64,000 bases of DNA from Arthrobacter yangruifuii (GTDB lineage Bacteria > Actinomycetota > Actinomycetes > Actinomycetales > Micrococcaceae), in NCBI RefSeq assembly GCF_009192775.1, contig NZ_VTFX01000005.1, forward strand, positions 310,001 through 374,000, written 5' to 3'. The notes under the pieces were generated by a model, which did no database searches, was not told the origin of the DNA, and worked only from the letters and a program-made list of their open reading frames with translations. Shown here in pieces: positions 19,173 through 28,544 of the stretch (the first letter of the stretch is position 1; each line of letters opens with the position of its first letter). Position numbers and translations under genes: made by a program.

Positions 19173-20987
19173 ATGACCTACACCGCCCCGAACTCCTTCA
19201 CCACGCGGCCGACCCTGCAGGGCACCTTCGGAATGACCGCCTCCACGCACTGGCTCGCGACGGCTTCAGCCCAGGCCGTATTGGAACGCGGGGGGAACGC
19301 CTTTGATGCCGCCGTGGCGGGCGGTTTTGTGCTGCACATTGTTGAACCGCACCTGAACGGCCCGGGCGGAGACATGACCGCCGTGTTCGCGACGGCGGCG
19401 AATCCTTCCGACCCTGTGGTGCTGATGGGCCAGGGTCCGGCCCCAGCCGGGGCCACTCGGGAGCATTACCTCGCCGAGGGCCTGGAGCTGGTGCCCGGCG
19501 CCGGTGCCCTCGCCGCAGCCGTTCCGGCCGCCGTTGACGCGTGGCTGCTGCTGCTGCGCGAGCACGGCACCTGGGAATTGGCGGATGTCCTGGCGTTTGC
19601 CATCGATTATGCACGCAGCGGCCATCCCGTCCTGGGCCGGGTCGGCGCCACCATCGAGTCCGTGGCGGAGCTGTTCACCGAGCACTGGCCCACCTCGGCC
19701 GCCCAGTGGATGCCCGGCGGCCGTGTGCCCAAGGAAGGCGACATCCTCCGCAACGAGGCCTATGCCGGGGTGCTGGAGCGGCTGGTGCAGGCCGGCTCCG
19801 GCGAGGCAAGCCGGGCCGAACGGATCGATGCCGCCCGGCGCGAATGGCGCGGGGGTTTCGTGGCGCGGGCGGCCGCCGATTTCGCCGCGGCGCCGCACCG
19901 CCATTCCTCGGGCACCGACCACGCCGGCGTCATTACCGCCGCGGACTTCGCGGCCTTCGAAGCCGGGTTTGAACCCGCAGTGACGTTCGACTTCCGCGGC
20001 TACACCATCGCCAAGACGGCAGCCTGGGGGCAGGGACCGGCGCTGCTGCAGACCCTGGCCATCCTCGCGGGTTTCGACGACGACCGGCTGGACCCCTCCA
20101 CCCCCCTCGGCGCACACACCATCCTGGAAGCCCAGAAGCTGGCCATCGCCGACCGCGAGGCATACTACGGCGACGCGCAGGTGCCCCTGGACTACCTGCT
20201 CAGCGAGGAATATGCCGCGGAGCGCCGGGCGCTGATCACCGACACCGCTTCCCGCAAATTCCGTCCCGGCACGGTGCCCGGCTCCATCCCGTTCGTGCCG
20301 CCGCTGCGCACCGAATACCTGCCGCCCGCCCTGGCCGGAGCGGGCAGCGGCAGCTTTGCCGGCGTCGGCGAACCGACAGTGATGCCCACCGGCGAGACCC
20401 GCGGAGACACCTGCCACATCGACGTCGTGGACCGGTGGGGCAACATGGTTTCGGCCACCCCCTCGGGAGGGTGGCTGCAGTCTTCCCCGACCATCCCCGC
20501 ACTGGGGTTCTGCCTGGGCTCGCGGCTGCAGATGACCTGGCTGGAAGAGGGCGCCCCCTCCACCCTGTCACCGGGGAAACGCCCGCGCACCACGCTGACG
20601 CCCACGCTGGTGCTGCGGGACGGCCAGCCCGTGGTCGCCCTGGGATCCCCCGGCGGGGACCAGCAGGACCAGTGGCAGCTGCTGTATCTGCTGCGCACCA
20701 TCGTCGGAGGCTATACCCCGCAGCAGGCTATCGACGCCCCCGCCCTGCACACCACATCCATTCCCGGATCTTTCTGGCCACGAACCTGGACCCCCGGCGG
20801 AGCGGTGGTGGAGGACCGGCTGGGGGAGGACGTGATTGCGGATCTTGAAGCCCGGGGCCACGCGGTGACGCGGGCAGGGGACTGGGCCCTGGGCCGCCTC
20901 TCCTGTGTTGTCCGTTCCCCGGATACCGGTGTGCTGCAGGCGGGGGCGAATCCACGGGGAGCGCAGGGGTATGCCGCCGGGCGCTGA
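19173..20987 (+). CDS. Gamma-glutamyltransferase family protein
   Basis: 604 residues, Ntn-hydrolase fold. The N-terminal half has TASAQAVLERGGNAFDAAVAGGFVLHIVEPHLNGPGGD (typical GGT; in short, GGNAFDAAVA and PHLNGPGGD). The probable autocleavage site is in GDTCHIDVVDRWGNMVS, where the Thr would become the nucleophile. A Gly-rich PGKRPRTTLTPT segment follows. No signal peptide is seen, unlike classical exported GGTs, so this may be a cytoplasmic GGT-like acylase or amidohydrolase. The start at 19173 is where homology begins. The end overlaps a GntR regulator gene by 17 bases. Confidence 0.88.
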   Translation: MTYTAPNSFTTRPTLQGTFGMTASTHWLATASAQAVLERGGNAFDAAVAGGFVLHIVEPHLNGPGGDMTAVFATAANPSDPVVLMGQGPAPAGATREHYLAEGLELVPGAGALAAAVPAAVDAWLLLLREHGTWELADVLAFAIDYARSGHPVLGRVGATIESVAELFTEHWPTSAAQWMPGGRVPKEGDILRNEAYAGVLERLVQAGSGEASRAERIDAARREWRGGFVARAAADFAAAPHRHSSGTDHAGVITAADFAAFEAGFEPAVTFDFRGYTIAKTAAWGQGPALLQTLAILAGFDDDRLDPSTPLGAHTILEAQKLAIADREAYYGDAQVPLDYLLSEEYAAERRALITDTASRKFRPGTVPGSIPFVPPLRTEYLPPALAGAGSGSFAGVGEPTVMPTGETRGDTCHIDVVDRWGNMVSATPSGGWLQSSPTIPALGFCLGSRLQMTWLEEGAPSTLSPGKRPRTTLTPTLVLRDGQPVVALGSPGGDQQDQWQLLYLLRTIVGGYTPQQAIDAPALHTTSIPGSFWPRTWTPGGAVVEDRLGEDVIADLEARGHAVTRAGDWALGRLSCVVRSPDTGVLQAGANPRGAQGYAAGR

Positions 20988-21696
20988 CGGTGCCGTCCGC
21001 ATCCAGGACACGATCCGCCGGGACATCATTTCGGGTCGGCTGGAACCGGGAACGCGCGTGAGGGAAGCCGTCCTGGCGGCGAGATACGGTGTTTCCAGGG
21101 TTCCTGTCCGTGAAGCCCTGAAGGCACTGGAAGCGGAGGGTTTCGTGGAATCGCGGCCCTATGCCGGCTCCAGGGTGGCTCAGATCCCGGCCGATGATGC
21201 CGGGGACCTGTTCGCCGTGCGGGCAGTGGTGGAAGCCGCGACAGCACGTCGCGCGGCGGAGCACGCCGGCCGGCAGCTCGCCGCCGGAGCGCCGGAGGGA
21301 TCGTGGTGGGAGACGCGGCGCGGCATCGCCCGCATTTTGGACGCCGGCGATGCCGCCGTTGCGGAGCGCCGGCTGGACCTGCTGCCGGAATTGAACGGAC
21401 GGTTCCACCTAGCGGTCGCGGAGCTGGCCGGAAGCCGCTCGCTGACAGCGCTGCTGCGTCAGCTCGCCGGCAAGATCGAATGGCTGTACGCGGCCGACGT
21501 CGCATCCCGCGGCAAAGACTCCTGGAGCGAGCACCGGCGGATCATGGCCGCCGTCGACGCCGGAGACGCGGCATCTGCGGCGGAGCTGATGGCTGCCCAC
21601 GTCCGGGAGTCCCGCACGGGATACCTGAGCAGGTTCGGCCCGTTCCCGGCCGACGGGCACCCGTTCCGTTCCGTTCAGGAAGGCACCGGCCTATAG
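20971..21696 (+). CDS. GntR-family transcriptional regulator (FadR/FCD subfamily)
   Basis: 241 residues. Winged helix-turn-helix in the first about 70 residues (DTIRRDIISGRLEPGTRVRE, LAARYGVSRVPVREALKALEAEGFVE), then an FCD ligand domain with the metal-type histidines in NGRFHLAV, WSEHRRIM and MAAHV. FCD regulators usually respond to small organic acids. The gene begins inside the end of the gamma-glutamyltransferase gene (17-base overlap), indicating co-transcription, and L-lactate dehydrogenase follows 40 bases later. Its effector could be a gamma-glutamyl product or a hydroxy acid such as lactate; unresolved. Confidence 0.88.
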   Translation: MPPGADGAVRIQDTIRRDIISGRLEPGTRVREAVLAARYGVSRVPVREALKALEAEGFVESRPYAGSRVAQIPADDAGDLFAVRAVVEAATARRAAEHAGRQLAAGAPEGSWWETRRGIARILDAGDAAVAERRLDLLPELNGRFHLAVAELAGSRSLTALLRQLAGKIEWLYAADVASRGKDSWSEHRRIMAAVDAGDAASAAELMAAHVRESRTGYLSRFGPFPADGHPFRSVQEGTGL

Positions 21697-21736
21697 TTCA
21701 AGAGGGGTTCCCTCCTACTGTGAGCGAGGCTTTTCC

Positions 21737-22699
21737 ATGGCCAACATCACCACTCGGCCCATCACCAAGCTCGGCATCGTGGGCGCCGGAAGCGTCGGCA
21801 CTTCGCTGGCCTACGCAGCCATCATCCGGGATACGGCCCGGGAGATCGCAATCTATGACATCGACGCGGTCAAGGCCGAAGCCGAAGGGCTGGACCTGGC
21901 CCACGGCACGCAGTTCACCGGAGCCAATACCGTCACCGGCGGAGGCGACATCGAAGCCCTGGCAGGCTCCGACGTCGTCGTGATCACCGCCGGAGCCCGC
22001 CAGCAGCCGGGCCAAAGCAGGCTGGACCTGGCCGGCACCAACGTCCGCATCCTGGAGACGCTGATACCGCGGCTGATGGAACAGGCCCCGGATGCCGTCT
22101 ACATCCTGGTCACTAATCCGGCCGATGTGCTGGCGGTCGCGGCGCAGAAGATTGGCGGGCTGCCGCGCAACCGGATCTTCTCCTCCGGCACCGTGCTGGA
22201 CACCTCCCGGCTGCGCCTGCTGCTGGCACGGGAGGCGCACGTCCTGATGACCAGCGTGCACGCGACCATCATCGGCGAACACGGCGACACGGAGTTCCCG
22301 GTCTGGTCCAACGCGTCCATCGGGCCGGTGCCCATCCGGGAATGGGAGGTCAGCGGACGGCAGGTCTTCACGGATGAATTCCTGACCGCCGCGACCAACG
22401 ACGTCGTCAATGCCGCCTACCAGGTGATTGAGGGCAAAGGAGCCACCAACTATGCGATCGGCCTGGCCGGAGTCCGCATCGTCGAAGCGGTGCTGAACGC
22501 CGAAAACGCCGTCCTTCCCGTGTCGGCGATGCTGGACGGCGAATACGGCATCAGCGGCGTCGCCCTGTCCCTTCCCTCGGTCGTGGGACATAACGGCGTC
22601 TACAAGATGCTGGAGATGCCGCTGGACGAGGAAGAGGCCGGGAAACTGGCGGCATCTGCCGAAACCCTGCGCAGCACCCTGGCCTCGCTCGGAATTTAG
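21737..22699 (+). CDS. ldh: L-lactate dehydrogenase
   Basis: 320 residues, NAD-dependent. Rossmann loop GIVGAGSVGTSLAYA near residue 14, TAGARQQPGQSRLDL with the substrate-loop Arg, VTNPADVLA, and the active-site GEHGDTEFPVWS with the catalytic His. The GHGDTEFP sequence and the Q in the mobile loop favour lactate over malate dehydrogenase. It interconverts pyruvate and L-lactate in the cytoplasm. It follows the GntR gene by 40 bases and may share its transcript. Its stop overlaps the putP stop by a few bases on the opposite strand. Confidence 0.92.
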   Translation: MANITTRPITKLGIVGAGSVGTSLAYAAIIRDTAREIAIYDIDAVKAEAEGLDLAHGTQFTGANTVTGGGDIEALAGSDVVVITAGARQQPGQSRLDLAGTNVRILETLIPRLMEQAPDAVYILVTNPADVLAVAAQKIGGLPRNRIFSSGTVLDTSRLRLLLAREAHVLMTSVHATIIGEHGDTEFPVWSNASIGPVPIREWEVSGRQVFTDEFLTAATNDVVNAAYQVIEGKGATNYAIGLAGVRIVEAVLNAENAVLPVSAMLDGEYGISGVALSLPSVVGHNGVYKMLEMPLDEEEAGKLAASAETLRSTLASLGI

Positions 22700-24207
22700 C
22701 GGACCACGGAGGCTTCCGGCGTGCCCGCGGCCGGTTCCTTGGCCAGGCGTACCGCCTCGTTGAACTCTTCCTCCACATCAGCCGAGGGTTTGTGGGTCAG
22801 GATGCTGACCACCACGGACAGGATGATGTTGATGGCGAAGCCGGGAACAATCTCATACAGCGTCCCGGACAGGGAATCGATGCTGCCCCAGACATACGCA
22901 GTCACGGCTCCGGCGATCATGCCCGCCAGCGCGCCGGCGGTGCTCAGGCGCCGCCAGAACAGGGCCAGCAGAATGGTCGGCCCGAAAGCAGCACCGAAGC
23001 CGGCCCAGGCGAAGCCGACCAGGTCCAGGATGGTGTCATTGCGGCCGAAGGCGATGAGGATGGAGATCACGGACACCACCAGGACGCCCAGCCGGCCCAG
23101 CATCACCATCGAGCGTGGTGAGGCGTCGCGCTTGAGCACAATCTTGTAAAGGTCCTCCACCAGCGCGGAGGAGGTCACGATCAGCTGTGAGGAAATGGTG
23201 CTCATGATCGCGGCGAGCACGGCGGCCAGGACAAAACCGGCCACCAGCGGGTGGAAGAAGATCTGCGCCAGGCTGAGGAAGACGGCTTCAGGCTCGTCCA
23301 GGGTCAGCGCGTTCTGCTGGAAATAGGCAACTCCCACCAGTGCGGTGAGGATGGCACCGACCACGCTGAACAGCATCCATCCGACGCCGATGCGCCGTCC
23401 GGCCTTGGCATCTGCGGGGGAGCGCAGCGCCATGAAGCGGACAATGATGTGCGGCTGGCCGAAATAGCCCAGGCCCCAGGCCAGCGCGGAAATAATACCC
23501 AGTGCCGTGCCGCCGGCAATGGGGTCCAGCATGTCCGGGTTCACTTCACGCAGGGACTGGGCCATGCCGCCGAATCCGCCCACCTGGGTCAGGCCCACCA
23601 CGGGCACCAGCACCAGGGCGGCGACCATCATCAGGCCCTGCACGACGTCGGTGTAGCTGGCAGCGAGGAAGCCGCCGAAGAGCGTGTAGGCAATGGTGAC
23701 GACGGCGACGATCAACATGCCGGCCATGTAGCTGGAGCCGAAGGAGGTTTCGAAGAAGACACCGCCGGCCACCATGCCGGAGGAAACATAGAAGGTGAAG
23801 AAGACCAGGATGATCACGCCGGAGACAACACGCAGCGTCCGTGACCGGTCCCGAAGCCGGTTTTCCAGGAAGCTGGGCACCGTGATGGAGTTGTTCGCGA
23901 CCAAGGTGTAGGCCCGCAGGCGGGGGGCAACAAACTTCCAGTTCAGCCAGGCACCCACGGTCAGCCCGACGGCGATCCACCCCTCCACCAGTCCGGAAAC
24001 GTAGATCGCACCCGGCAGGCCCATCAGCAGCCAGCCGGACATGTCCGAGGCTCCGGCGCTCAGGGCAGCGACGCCGGGTTTCAGGTCCCGGCCGGCCAGC
24101 ATGTAGTCGTCCAGATTGTTGGTTTTCCGGTAGGCCCACCAGCCGATGGCCAGCATCGCGAGCATGTAGACCGCCATGGCGATCACTTTGTACATCTGGT
24201 CCGTCAT
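22696..24207 (-). CDS. putP: Sodium/proline symporter (PutP, SSS family)
   Basis: 503 residues with about 13 hydrophobic segments. PutP/SSS signatures: NNLDDYMLAGRDLKPGVAALSAGASDMSGWLLMGLPG (here LSAGASDMSGWLLMGLPG), GWIAVGLTVGAWLNW, WGLGYFGQPHIIVRFMA and AAIMSTISSQLIVTSSALVED. The latter supplies the Ser/Thr sodium ligands. Imports proline with Na+. The ATG at 24207 gives the standard MTDQMYKVIAM start; a short upstream extension is unlikely. It faces ldh tail-to-tail. Confidence 0.92.
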   Translation of the reverse strand: MTDQMYKVIAMAVYMLAMLAIGWWAYRKTNNLDDYMLAGRDLKPGVAALSAGASDMSGWLLMGLPGAIYVSGLVEGWIAVGLTVGAWLNWKFVAPRLRAYTLVANNSITVPSFLENRLRDRSRTLRVVSGVIILVFFTFYVSSGMVAGGVFFETSFGSSYMAGMLIVAVVTIAYTLFGGFLAASYTDVVQGLMMVAALVLVPVVGLTQVGGFGGMAQSLREVNPDMLDPIAGGTALGIISALAWGLGYFGQPHIIVRFMALRSPADAKAGRRIGVGWMLFSVVGAILTALVGVAYFQQNALTLDEPEAVFLSLAQIFFHPLVAGFVLAAVLAAIMSTISSQLIVTSSALVEDLYKIVLKRDASPRSMVMLGRLGVLVVSVISILIAFGRNDTILDLVGFAWAGFGAAFGPTILLALFWRRLSTAGALAGMIAGAVTAYVWGSIDSLSGTLYEIVPGFAINIILSVVVSILTHKPSADVEEEFNEAVRLAKEPAAGTPEASVVR

Positions 24208-24270
24208 TTGTTTGGATTGCCGTTCAGTAGGGTGCAGGGCGTCACTTACGGCAATCAAGTATGTCAGACG

Positions 24271-24999
24271 TCACACGAGCGTCAGCTCCTTGAGCCTCCG
24301 GGCGTTACGGACCGCGTGCCCCTCGCCGTCGTTGTTGAAATAGGCATAGACGTCCTTCCCGGCGGCATTCCATTCCCCGATCCGGGCTACCCACCACTGC
24401 AGGTCCTGCTCCGAATAGGATCCGGCGTAGAGCCGCTCGGGGTCCGGCCCGTGCAGGCGGACATACACGAAATCGGCCGTGGCGCGCAGGGTGCAGGGCA
24501 GGTGCGCACCGCTCATGACCGTGTAGGCGGCGCCGTGGCGTTCCAACAAGTGGAAGACGTCTTCGGTGTTCCAGCTGTCGTGGCGGAATTCCACCGCCAC
24601 GCGGATGCTGTCCGGCAGTCCAGCCAGCACATAATCCAGGCGCTCGTCATTGCGCTCCATGTCCGGGGAAAGCTGCAGCAGGAACACTCCGCTGCGGTTC
24701 CCCAGCTCGGCAAAGCACCGCTGGATCCGTCCGAGCCATTCATCCGGATCCCGAAGCTTTCGGGCATGGGTGAGTCCGCGGGGAGCCTTGACCGAAAAGA
24801 CGTAGCCTTCCGGCAGCCGCTCCCGGTACGCGGCGAACGCCTCTTCCCGGGGCCAGCGGTAAAAGCTGCCGTTCAGCTCCACGGTGTCGAATTCAGCGGC
24901 GTACTTTTCCAGCCACGCGCGTGCGGGCACGCCCTTGGGGTAGAGCACATTGCGCCAGTGGGTGTAGGCCCAGCCCGAGGTTCCGATATGAATGCTCAT
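24271..24999 (-). CDS. DUF72 (YecE-like) protein
   Basis: 242 residues, TIM-barrel-like. Family landmarks are IHIGTSGWAYTHWRNVLYP at the N terminus, FDTVELNGSFYRWP, KAPRGLTHARKL, VAVEFRHDSWN and YAYFNNDGEGHAVRNA at the C terminus. DUF72 proteins resemble sugar-phosphate isomerase/endonuclease IV folds; no activity is established. The ATG at 24999 is where the family begins. A divergent AHSA1-like gene starts 114 bases away. Confidence 0.87.
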   Translation of the reverse strand: MSIHIGTSGWAYTHWRNVLYPKGVPARAWLEKYAAEFDTVELNGSFYRWPREEAFAAYRERLPEGYVFSVKAPRGLTHARKLRDPDEWLGRIQRCFAELGNRSGVFLLQLSPDMERNDERLDYVLAGLPDSIRVAVEFRHDSWNTEDVFHLLERHGAAYTVMSGAHLPCTLRATADFVYVRLHGPDPERLYAGSYSEQDLQWWVARIGEWNAAGKDVYAYFNNDGEGHAVRNARRLKELTLV

Positions 25000-25113
25000 C
25001 CCGTCCAAACTAGCGCCCGCTGCCATGCGCCGCGGCATTGTGCTGGCCCGGCCGCGGTTCCACACTGGAGTAAGGACCGCCGCAAGACCCGTCCCCGCAC
25101 CTAGGAGCCATCC

Positions 25114-25614
25114 ATGGATGACGAGCTTCCCGACGACGGAGAGGACTTCCTGCATATGGTGCGGGATCTGCCGTCCGGGCCCTCCGCCATTTATTCAGCC
25201 TGGATTGACCTGGCGGGCATCACCGCCTGGTGGGGGGCCGAGGGTTTTATTGTTCCGCCGGACCGGGTCTCCGCCAATCAGCACGAAGGCGGGGACTACC
25301 AGGCCTGCATGGTCAATACCGTCACCGGTGACGAAGTCTGGTGGGGCGGCGAATACCGGATCCTCGATCCTCCGCGCCAATTCGAGGTGACGCAGCAGTG
25401 GAGGCACGCGGACGGCTCACCGGCGGGCCCGGTAAGGGTGATCAACGTGATGCTGGAACCCCTTCAGATCCCGGAGGATGAAGCCATCACCCGCATGACC
25501 TTCCGGGAGGGACCCTTCAGCGAAGACAAGCTGCTGCGGGGGCATGAAGCCACCTGGAACCAGTCCTTCAGCCGCCTCGCCGGTTATCTGGCCAGGCGGG
25601 GCGGACGGCAGTGA
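25114..25614 (+). CDS. SRPBCC/AHSA1-like domain protein
   Basis: 166 residues, one START/Bet v 1-like domain: PSAIYSAWIDLAGITAWWGAEGF at the start, YQACMVNTVTGDEVWWGGEYRILDPPRQFEVTQQW (in short, GGEYRILDPPRQFEVTQQW), and a terminal helix NQSFSRLAGYLARRG. Homologues of the Hsp90-activator C-terminal domain bind hydrophobic ligands; the role here is unknown. An acidic leader (DDELPDDGEDF) precedes the domain. Confidence 0.82.
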   Translation: MDDELPDDGEDFLHMVRDLPSGPSAIYSAWIDLAGITAWWGAEGFIVPPDRVSANQHEGGDYQACMVNTVTGDEVWWGGEYRILDPPRQFEVTQQWRHADGSPAGPVRVINVMLEPLQIPEDEAITRMTFREGPFSEDKLLRGHEATWNQSFSRLAGYLARRGGRQ

Positions 25615-25729
25615 CGTGAGGCGCCCCCCAAGCATGCCGCGGATGAAATAACCAAGGCTGCATCGCGGTTGCTACTACCGTGCCCGGGCAAAAAGGTCCG
25701 GAGTGCAAGCAACTGAAAGGCACGCCTCA

Positions 25730-26719
25730 ATGACTGTTCCGCTCTCCATACTCGATCTCGCCATCATCGATGAGGGCCAGACGGCACGTGATTCCTTTGC
25801 CTCTTCGCTGGCGCTGGCACAGCACGCGGAAAAGCTCGGCTACACCCGTATTTGGTACGCCGAACACCACAACATGCCCACTATCGCGTCCTCGGCCACC
25901 AGCGTGCTGATCGGCTACATTGCCGCGCACACCGAGAGCATCCGGCTTGGCGCCGGCGGCGTGATGCTGCCCAACCATGCGCCGCTGACCATTGCCGAGC
26001 AGTTCGGCACCCTCGAAACGCTCTTCCCGGGCCGCATTGACCTGGGCCTCGGCCGGGCTCCGGGCAGCGACCAGAAAACCATGCGCGCGCTGCGCCGCGA
26101 CCCCATGTCTTCGGACAGCTTCCCCCAGGACGTCCAGGAACTGCAGGGCTACCTGACCGGCAACACCCTCATCCCGGGCATCAACGCCACGCCGGGTGCC
26201 GGCACCGACGTGCCGCTGTACATTCTTGGATCCTCCCTCTTCGGGGCCAAGCTGGCCGCTGCCCTGGGCCTGCCGTACTCCTTCGCCTCACACTTCGCTC
26301 CGCAGGCACTGCAGGACGCCGTCATGATCTACCGCCGCGACTTCAAGCCCTCGGCCCAGCTGGCCGAGCCGTATGTCATCGCCGGCGTGAACGTTATCGC
26401 CGCGGACACAACGGAGGAAGCGCAGCAGATGTTCACCGACTCGCAGCGCCGCCGCGTCACGCAGCTGTTCGGACGGGACCGCACCTTCACGGATGAGGAA
26501 GCCGACGCGATCCTGCAGTCGCCGGGCGGCCAGCAGGTCAAGCAGATGGGCCGCTACTCCGCCGTCGGCAACCCCGGGGAAGTCCGGGACTATCTCGACT
26601 GGTTCACCGACCACGCGCAGGCGGATGAGCTGATCGTTGCCACCCAGACCGCCACGCTGGAATCCCGGCTGCGCTCGTTCCAGCTGCTCGCGGATGCCGC
26701 CCTGCCCGTCCGCTCCTGA
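25730..26719 (+). CDS. LLM-class flavin-dependent oxidoreductase
   Basis: 329 residues, bacterial-luciferase-like TIM barrel. Typical features are [13 protein letters not shown] at the start, [14 protein letters not shown] with the active-site [22 protein letters not shown] and [12 protein letters not shown]. This is the MsnO8-like subgroup that uses FMN or F420. The ATG at 25730 is preceded by GAAAGG at 9 bases. Substrate unknown. The two-gene run with the thioesterase downstream is only a loose association. Confidence 0.9.
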   Translation: MTVPLSILDLAIIDEGQTARDSFASSLALAQHAEKLGYTRIWYAEHHNMPTIASSATSVLIGYIAAHTESIRLGAGGVMLPNHAPLTIAEQFGTLETLFPGRIDLGLGRAPGSDQKTMRALRRDPMSSDSFPQDVQELQGYLTGNTLIPGINATPGAGTDVPLYILGSSLFGAKLAAALGLPYSFASHFAPQALQDAVMIYRRDFKPSAQLAEPYVIAGVNVIAADTTEEAQQMFTDSQRRRVTQLFGRDRTFTDEEADAILQSPGGQQVKQMGRYSAVGNPGEVRDYLDWFTDHAQADELIVATQTATLESRLRSFQLLADAALPVRS

Positions 26720-26767
26720 CCGGCCCTGCAGCACGGCGGCCTGCGGCTGCTGTGCTAGATATGAAGG

Positions 26768-27238
26768 ATGAGCTCTAACTCCTCCGTCATCCATTGTTCC
26801 GTCGGTATGCGCTGGGGGGACATGGATGCCTACGGGCATGTCAACAATGTGGAGATTGTCCGCATCCTGGAGGAAGCACGCGTGCATGCCTTTGGTCCTC
26901 CCGGCGGAACGGGAGGGCCGGGGCTGCAGCCAGCCGTTCCATTGTTCAGCGATGTGCCGCCGGGCACCCGGTCCCTCGTGGTGGAGCACCGGGTCCGTTA
27001 CGTTGCCGAGCTGACCTACCGGAACATCCCCGCCGACGTCGACGTCTGGATCAGCGCGGTCAAGGGAGCCAGCCTCACCCTGGCCTACGTCATCCATGAC
27101 CCGGTCACCGGCCAGGCCTGTGTGCGGGCCGAGACCACCCTGGCCTTCGTCGACGGCGCTACGGGGGCGCTGCAGCGCCTGACGGCCACCCAGCGGGAGA
27201 TGGCGGCGGCGCACAAGGGCGCATCAGTCTTCGCCTGA
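26768..27238 (+). CDS. Acyl-CoA thioesterase, 4HBT/YbgC-like hot-dog fold
   Basis: 156 residues. The N terminus CSVGMRWGDMDAYGHVNNV is the 4-hydroxybenzoyl-CoA-thioesterase signature, with the catalytic Asp in DMDAYGHVNN. VEHRVRYVAELTYRN and CVRAETTLAFVD are the later strands. It hydrolyses acyl-CoA esters, chain specificity unknown. It starts 48 bases after the LLM oxidoreductase on the same strand. Confidence 0.88.
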   Translation: MSSNSSVIHCSVGMRWGDMDAYGHVNNVEIVRILEEARVHAFGPPGGTGGPGLQPAVPLFSDVPPGTRSLVVEHRVRYVAELTYRNIPADVDVWISAVKGASLTLAYVIHDPVTGQACVRAETTLAFVDGATGALQRLTATQREMAAAHKGASVFA

Positions 27239-27339
27239 CGGCCGGGCCGGCGCCGCGACCCCTGTGACCCGTCCCGTGCGGCCACTAGCATCTTCGGTAG
27301 TCCGGCAGTTCCCCGAACCGGGGTCTAAGGAGATGCACC

Positions 27340-27885
27340 GTGTGGCACAACCTCGGCGTCAGTCCGTCCGAAGCGCTCTGGGTGGTTGTGAGCGCCCTGG
27401 GCATCTATACGGCTTTTTCCCTGATGGTCCGCGGATTCGGGCAACGTGCGCTGGCCAGCTGGTCCACCTTGGACCACGCCATCGTGCTCGCGCTGGGCGG
27501 GGTGCTCGGCCGCGTTGTCCTTGGATACACACCCACCCTGGCGGCCGGCATCATCGGGCTGGCGACGATGTTCGGGATGCTGCGGCTGGAGGCCTACCTG
27601 CGCCGCAGCCGGCGTGGTGCCTACCTCACCAGCCGTCCGATCCTGCTGATGGCCGGGAACGAGATCATCCATGACGGACTGCGCAAGGCCCGCATTCATG
27701 AGGAGGAGCTGTACTTCAAGCTGCGTCAGGCCGGAATCCGGAATCTCTCCGAAGTGGCTGTCGCGATCCTGGAGCCCACCGGCGAGGTAAGCGTCCTGCG
27801 CCGGGGTGAGCTGATTGATCCTCTGCTGTTGACGCGGGTGCCGGACCAGCTGCGTATTCCGCGCGAGCTGGTTATGCCGGAGTAG
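27340..27885 (+). CDS. DUF421 membrane protein (YetF-like)
   Basis: 181 residues: three N-terminal helices (ALWVVVSALGIYTAFSLMV, LDHAIVLALGGVLGRVVL, LAAGIIGLATMFGMLRLEAYL) then the soluble DUF421 domain (PILLMAGNEIIHDGLRKARIHEEELYFKLRQAGI, in short LRQAGIRNLSEVAVAILEPTG). The start is GTG at 27340, with AAGGAG 7 bases upstream. Function unknown; YetF-type proteins are spore or envelope proteins in Bacillus. Confidence 0.87.
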   Translation: MWHNLGVSPSEALWVVVSALGIYTAFSLMVRGFGQRALASWSTLDHAIVLALGGVLGRVVLGYTPTLAAGIIGLATMFGMLRLEAYLRRSRRGAYLTSRPILLMAGNEIIHDGLRKARIHEEELYFKLRQAGIRNLSEVAVAILEPTGEVSVLRRGELIDPLLLTRVPDQLRIPRELVMPE

Positions 27886-27993
27886 GCGGCCCGGCTGTCT
27901 GCCCGACGGGCGGACAGCCGGGCCTACGAGGCCGCTACGAGGCGGCTACGACGCCGCTACGACGCGGCCGGAACGGGCCCCGGGGGAGTGGAT

Positions 27994-28022
27994 TAGGCAT
28001 GTGGGCAAACCTCGTGTAGGCT
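27994..28022 (+). promoter_or_regulatory. Promoter of the first cold-shock gene
   Basis: -35 TAGGCA at 27994-27999, 17-base spacer, -10 TAGGCT at 28017-28022. The assignment rests on alignment with the second cold-shock gene, where -10 TATACT sits at exactly the same distance (33 bases) before the shared TTCAAGCGGCGAAACC leader element. Confidence 0.6.
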
Positions 28023-28028
28023 GAAACG

Positions 28029-28169
28029 CAGTTGTTGTGTTGCGCATTTTGTATTTCAAGCGGCGAAACCAAACGGTCTAGCTGCTTTTCTGTAAAAGCG
28101 GTAAAGGAACACCGCGACTGAAACCGCCCGAAAGTCGGGATGTGTTTCGAATGCAGAAGGAATATTAAA
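28029..28169 (+). promoter_or_regulatory. Long conserved 5' leader of the first cold-shock gene
   Basis: About 140 bases between the inferred start site and the ATG, very long for a 67-codon gene. Shared with the second cold-shock leader: TTCAAGCGGCGAAACC near the 5' end, a CTTTTCTGTA/CTTTTTCTGTA patch, hairpin CCCGAAAGTCGGG (28127-28139), then GTTTCG, CAGAAGGA and ATTAAA just before the ATG. Long structured leaders act as temperature-sensing RNA in cspA-type genes of other bacteria; that function here is inferred. Confidence 0.6.
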
Positions 28170-28373
28170 ATGGCTACAGGTACCGTGAAATGGTTCAACT
28201 CCGAAAAGGGCTTCGGCTTCATTGAGCCCGACGACGGCAGCGCCGACGTCTTCGCTCACTACTCCGCGATCAACTCCAACGGCTACAAGTCGCTGGACGA
28301 GAACCAGAAGGTTAGCTTCGACACCGAGCAGGGCCCCAAGGGCCCGCAGGCCTCGAACATCCAGGCCCTCTAA
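28170..28373 (+). CDS. Cold-shock protein (CspA family)
   Basis: 67 residues, one OB-fold cold-shock domain. RNP1 is KGFGFIEP and RNP2 is DVFAHYSAI; the start [10 protein letters not shown] and the end [10 protein letters not shown] are typical. It binds single-stranded RNA/DNA and helps translation in the cold. By my count it differs from the second copy (30665-30868) at 7 of 67 positions. The ATG at 28170 is preceded by GAAGGA. An in-frame ATG upstream lies in the leader and is not the start. Confidence 0.95.
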   Translation: MATGTVKWFNSEKGFGFIEPDDGSADVFAHYSAINSNGYKSLDENQKVSFDTEQGPKGPQASNIQAL

Positions 28374-28415
28374 TCTTTTAGAGACTTTGTAACGGCCGCT
28401 TAGCGCCGATACTCA

Positions 28416-28449
28416 CAAGAGCAGGACGGGATCTCCCGTCCTGCTCTTG
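28416..28449 (+). terminator. Rho-independent terminator of the first cold-shock gene
   Basis: Perfect 16-base arms CAAGAGCAGGACGGGA and its complement around a TC loop, followed by GCGTTT. The AGCAGGACGGGA core recurs in the terminator of the second cold-shock gene. Confidence 0.85.
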
Positions 28450-28544
28450 CGTTTAACCGGTGGATTCCAGCGCGCATCAGGGGCCGGCGGTCCGGCCGGT
28501 CACCGGAGGGATCCGTCAGTTTGTCCGGATCCCTGCACTGCGTG

